From Clostridiales bacterium (GTDB lineage: Bacteria > Bacillota > Clostridia > Christensenellales > CAG-138), in assembly GCA_003486785.1 (NCBI GenBank), contig DNFZ01000101.1:1-8867 (forward strand): 8,867 nucleotides of DNA, in the 5' to 3' direction. Positions 6,666 through 8,867 of the stretch are shown here, one piece after another; the first letter of the stretch is position 1, and every line of letters starts with the position of its first letter. The notes under the pieces are model-generated. The model saw only the letters and a list, made by a program, of their open reading frames with translations. It was not told the origin of the DNA and ran no database searches. The position numbers were made by a program, and so were the translations under genes.

Positions 6666-6685
6666 TGCTCGAGAGAGAGCGAGCA
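6666..6685 (+). repeat. Short hairpin after the GNAT gene
   Basis: TGCTCG and CGAGCA form a 6-bp stem around an 8-nt AGAGAGAG loop, four bases after the GNAT stop. No T-run follows. It may fold in the mRNA; a terminator role is not supported. Confidence 0.3.
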
Positions 6686-6757
6686 TGATATATGCCTTTT
6701 GCGACGATCTGCGAAATGCGCGCCATTTTGCTTAATAAGAAAGGCTGGAAGCAATCG

Positions 6758-7204
6758 ATGATTCGATACGCACACACAAACCTGATTGCAAAAAATATCA
6801 ATACCATGCTCGCGTTTTATCGGGACGTGCTCGGCTGCCGGAGCATCGGACAGATTCGGGATCTCTCCGGCGAATGGATTGACCGCCTGACCGGAATCCC
6901 CGGCGCGCACCTCTTCGGCGAGCATTTGTTGTTGCCGGGTTATGAAGCGGGCGGTCCTACGCTGGAAATCTTTAGCTATGCGCAAATGATCTCGCATGGC
7001 GAGGCAGCGGTCAATCAAAGCGGCTTTGCGCACATCGCGTTTGAGGTGGACAACGTGCGCGAAAAGCTGAGCGAGGTGCTCGCGCACGGTGGCGGGCAAA
7101 TCGGCGAACTGGTTGAAACCCGCTATTCCGACGGACGAACCCTCACCGTCGACTACGCCACAGACCCCGAAGGAAACATCATCGAGCTGCAAAGTTGGCG
7201 GTAG
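6758..7204 (+). CDS. VOC family (glyoxalase/bleomycin-resistance fold) protein
   Basis: This 148-residue protein is the normal length for a single VOC domain made of two beta-alpha-beta-beta-beta modules. It opens with MIRYAHTNLIAKNINTMLAF, the classic first strand with a metal-ligand histidine (H6). The other expected ligands are E70 in LEIF, H92 in FAHIAFEV and E143 in IIELQS. The second module ends with DYATDPEGNIIEL, typical of glyoxalase I and methylmalonyl-CoA epimerase relatives. All four ligands being present suggests a metal-dependent lyase, isomerase or epimerase rather than a pure binding protein. Which substrate it takes cannot be told. ATG 6758 follows GGAAG (6747-6751) by 6 bases. 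A frame extension to ATG 6692 adds 22 residues that do not look like a VOC start. It may share a transcript with the upstream GNAT gene. Confidence 0.87.
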   Translation: MIRYAHTNLIAKNINTMLAFYRDVLGCRSIGQIRDLSGEWIDRLTGIPGAHLFGEHLLLPGYEAGGPTLEIFSYAQMISHGEAAVNQSGFAHIAFEVDNVREKLSEVLAHGGGQIGELVETRYSDGRTLTVDYATDPEGNIIELQSWR

Positions 7205-7251
7205 GCATGCGCATTACAACGCGCCGGTACCCTGATGATCGTTTTCTATCC

Positions 7252-7295
7252 GCAAACGGTATTGCGCCCACAGAAATCCGTCATATGCCGTTTGC
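7252..7295 (+). repeat. Inverted repeat overlapping the -35 box of the GGDEF gene
   Basis: GCAAACGG (7252-7259) is the exact reverse complement of CCGTTTGC (7288-7295). In RNA the stem extends by one G-U pair and two A-T pairs to 11 bp, with a 24-nt loop. The right arm runs into the -35 hexamer (7292-7297), so a DNA-binding regulator on it could control that promoter. There is no T-run after it. Confidence 0.5.
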
Positions 7296-7320
7296 AAACA
7301 ACGACATTTCGCGTTACAAT
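7292..7320 (+). promoter_or_regulatory. Probable sigma-70/SigA promoter of the diguanylate cyclase gene
   Basis: TTGCAA (7292-7297) and TACAAT (7315-7320) are separated by exactly 17 bp, a strong match (four and five of six consensus bases). Transcription would start near 7327 and leave a leader of about 140 nt with no riboswitch that I recognise. An inverted repeat touches the -35 box and a direct repeat covers the -10 box. Confidence 0.6.
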
Positions 7321-7331
7321 AGCGTTACGAT
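7311..7331 (+). repeat. Direct repeat over the -10 box
   Basis: GCGTTACAAT (7311-7320) and GCGTTACGAT (7322-7331) match at nine of ten bases at an 11-bp spacing, about one helical turn. This fits a pair of half-sites on the same face of DNA. The core CGTTAC recurs further down near 7387. Confidence 0.4.
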
Positions 7332-7452
7332 GTCTGCGCGTATCACACAGCAAGCAACCTTCAGAGATCGAATCATCCTGCCATGTCGTTACGGTTTTTA
7401 AGTGGATCGAACGACAAGCAGCCTCTTGCAATCGAGCAACTATACTGCTTTC

Positions 7453-7458
7453 AAAGGA
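7453..7458 (+). promoter_or_regulatory. Shine-Dalgarno deciding the start of the GGDEF gene
   Basis: AAAGGA lies 7 bases before ATG 7466. The frame is open 77 codons further upstream, but that stretch covers the promoter and encodes nothing recognisable. Confidence 0.65.
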
Positions 7459-7465
7459 ATCATAC

Positions 7466-8683
7466 ATGGAGCATCCGACCAGCCGCACGCTGCACGTAGA
7501 GACCATTCGCAGCGCTTTAACCCGTATCGTAGAAGAATGGCTACGCCTGCACCTTCGGCTGGCTGCGGCCTTGGTTGCCATTTCTTTTCTAGTCGAGATT
7601 CTCCTCGCGTTTCTCATTGTCAACTCTGAAATCCTGACCACGACCATCGAGCGCTATATCGTCAAGTTCATACTCATTCCGAGTGGGATCTCCGGCATAT
7701 TCGTGCTTGTTGCGTTGTTCACTATCCAGGCAAAACGCACTTCGCATGAAACGAAGGCATATACCATATCTCTGCTTTTTGTGCTGATTTGCTTCATCTA
7801 TTACTCAGCGCACAGTGCGTTTATCGCCATCTATGCGCTCTATGTGTTTGCCATCTTCCTCACCACTACTTATGCAAACTATCGCCTCACCAGCCTTACT
7901 TCCCTGCTTTCGATCATAAGCCTGATCGTCTCGGAACTGTTTCTCTTTTGGGATGTCGATAAAGTCAGCGTGTTTGCCGATTCCAACCGTATGGTGGAGT
8001 TTCTCGTTGCGCTCTCCGTGATCATCGGTTGCAGCATTGTTGCGAGCGTCACCATTCATTACGAGCGCCGCAAAAACGAAGCGAGCCTACGGCGCGAGGT
8101 CGAGCGCGAGCTGATGAAGGAATCTATGCTGTTTGACGAGTTGACCGGCGCGTATAACCGCAAAGCGCTGCATGACGCGCTGCAGCTTCTTGAGGAAACC
8201 GCACCTGCCGAGCCGCTAGTTTTTTGCATTGCGGATATCGATCATTTCAAATCGGTCAACGATCTTTACGGACATCAAATCGGCGATACTTGTCTGACGG
8301 AGTTTTCCTGCGTGCTGAGCGAGTATCTAGGCGAATCCGCCGTGTTTCGTTATGGCGGAGATGAGTTTTGCCTGATTATGAGAAACACAACCGCGACCGA
8401 AGCGGTAAAACGCTGCGAGCAGATACAGTCCCGTCTGCGGCGCGTAGTGCTGGATGGCGTGCCGGAGCTCAAGGTCACCGCGAGCTTTGGCATGACGGAA
8501 TACGACAAGGGCGATAGTGCGGCTCGTCTCTTTCGTGAGGCGGATGCTGCGCTCTACGAAGCAAAAACAGTTCGAAACGCAATTCGCGTCTTCATTGGCA
8601 AGAGCGAAGCACCGTTGGGCAGCTTTCGCGTTGCCACAGCTAACCCCTGCACAGATCCGAACGCTTCCGTTTCCATAGACTGA
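7466..8683 (+). CDS. Membrane-bound diguanylate cyclase (GGDEF domain)
   Basis: This 405-residue protein makes the second messenger c-di-GMP from two GTP. The N-terminal half is a membrane sensor with about six hydrophobic segments (roughly 31-53, 68-88, 99-113, 115-135, 143-163, 177-195); I do not recognise it as a named MASE-type domain. A charged helix (about 198-220), probably a coiled-coil signalling linker, joins it to the GGDEF domain. That domain shows FDELTGAYNR (223-232), the GTP/metal motif ADIDHFKSVND (256-266), the intact active site YGGDEF (296-301) and the late motif ADAALYEAK (359-367). The inhibitory I-site RxxD, expected at 288-291, reads LGES, so product inhibition by that site is unlikely. 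A tail of about 30 residues after the domain has no known motif. No EAL or HD-GYP partner is in view. It is probably controlled by the promoter at 7292-7320. Confidence 0.9.
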   Translation: MEHPTSRTLHVETIRSALTRIVEEWLRLHLRLAAALVAISFLVEILLAFLIVNSEILTTTIERYIVKFILIPSGISGIFVLVALFTIQAKRTSHETKAYTISLLFVLICFIYYSAHSAFIAIYALYVFAIFLTTTYANYRLTSLTSLLSIISLIVSELFLFWDVDKVSVFADSNRMVEFLVALSVIIGCSIVASVTIHYERRKNEASLRREVERELMKESMLFDELTGAYNRKALHDALQLLEETAPAEPLVFCIADIDHFKSVNDLYGHQIGDTCLTEFSCVLSEYLGESAVFRYGGDEFCLIMRNTTATEAVKRCEQIQSRLRRVVLDGVPELKVTASFGMTEYDKGDSAARLFREADAALYEAKTVRNAIRVFIGKSEAPLGSFRVATANPCTDPNASVSID

Positions 8684-8736
8684 CGGTAGAACGAGGTTTC
8701 GCAAACAACGACCGGTTCCAAAATGGCTGCAAGAAT

Positions 8737-8741
8737 GGAGG
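8737..8741 (+). promoter_or_regulatory. Shine-Dalgarno of the 3'-truncated gene
   Basis: GGAGG lies six bases before ATG 8748, a near-ideal site that supports this short open frame as a real gene. Confidence 0.65.
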
Positions 8742-8747
8742 CAGAGA

Positions 8748-8867
8748 ATGCCCGGCAAACAGAAACGCCTGAGTGTCTGCATAGAAGAATACTGCTCTTG
8801 TATTTCGCAGGGCGATTTTCCGCGCGCATATCGCGGCATTATTTCCGCGTTGACTGCGTTCAAATCA
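8748..8867 (+). CDS. N-terminal part of a small soluble protein, possibly DUF7000-like (3' end outside window)
   Basis: The first 40 codons, open to the right edge, begin MPGKQKRLSVCIEEY and continue QGDFPRAYRGIISALTAFKS. The pattern of a short basic start, a helix, then a G-D-x-x-x-A-Y-x-G-[IL] turn and a second amphipathic helix resembles the opening of DUF7000 family proteins, small Firmicutes proteins of unknown function. Cysteines at 11, 16 and 18 are notable. It lies 64 bp after the diguanylate cyclase, on the same strand, with no terminator between, so it may be co-transcribed. The existence of the gene is well supported by its ribosome site; the family call is tentative because only the N-terminus is visible. 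Confidence 0.6.
   Translation, partial: MPGKQKRLSVCIEEYCSCISQGDFPRAYRGIISALTAFKS

Noticed and set aside
7195..7401. 68-codon + strand frame after the VOC gene
   Set aside because: It overlaps the VOC stop and runs through the promoter and repeats of the GGDEF gene; no motif and no clear ribosome site.
8327..8863. Minus-strand open frame (178 codons) over the end of the GGDEF gene
   Set aside because: No recognisable protein features; it covers the coding end of the cyclase and the start of the well-supported next gene on the other strand.

Overview
The window is a run of eight protein-coding genes, all on the + strand. The first is cut by the left edge and the last by the right edge. No rRNA, tRNA, CRISPR array, insertion sequence or phage gene was seen. 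Strong purine-rich ribosome binding sites, mixed ATG/GTG/TTG starts and moderate G+C suggest a member of the Firmicutes, probably a Clostridia-type anaerobe. That is inferred from style and family content; no marker gene fixes it.

Region 1 (3-2112) is a two-gene unit: a polytopic membrane protein of the DUF1538 family built from two internal repeats, then an unusual PII-like protein that is itself a tandem duplication. The genes overlap by 38 bp, and the second has a near-perfect Shine-Dalgarno inside the first. A membrane protein paired with a PII-type protein recalls AmtB-GlnK, so this is the best candidate here for a poorly described regulated transporter. This pair looks more A+T-rich than what follows.

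Region 2 (2113-3505) is a non-coding stretch of about 290 bp with two candidate promoters, then a stand-alone GT4-type glycosyltransferase with no other envelope genes around it.

Region 3 (3506-5590) holds a ZIP-family metal importer (ZupT) and, 42 bp downstream, an intramembrane M50-type zinc metalloprotease with a helical C-terminal extension. They may be co-transcribed.

Region 4 (5591-7204) holds a two-domain GNAT acetyltransferase, probably starting at TTG, and a VOC (glyoxalase-fold) protein with all four expected metal ligands.

Region 5 (7205-8867) holds a multi-spanning membrane diguanylate cyclase with an intact GGDEF motif but no inhibitory site. A good sigma-70-type promoter lies in front of it, overlapped by an inverted repeat and a direct repeat. 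The first 40 codons of another gene, resembling the DUF7000 family, close the window.

Apart from the DUF1538/PII pair and perhaps ZupT/M50, the genes look like a loose collection of housekeeping and accessory functions rather than one pathway. No new defence or mobile system was found.
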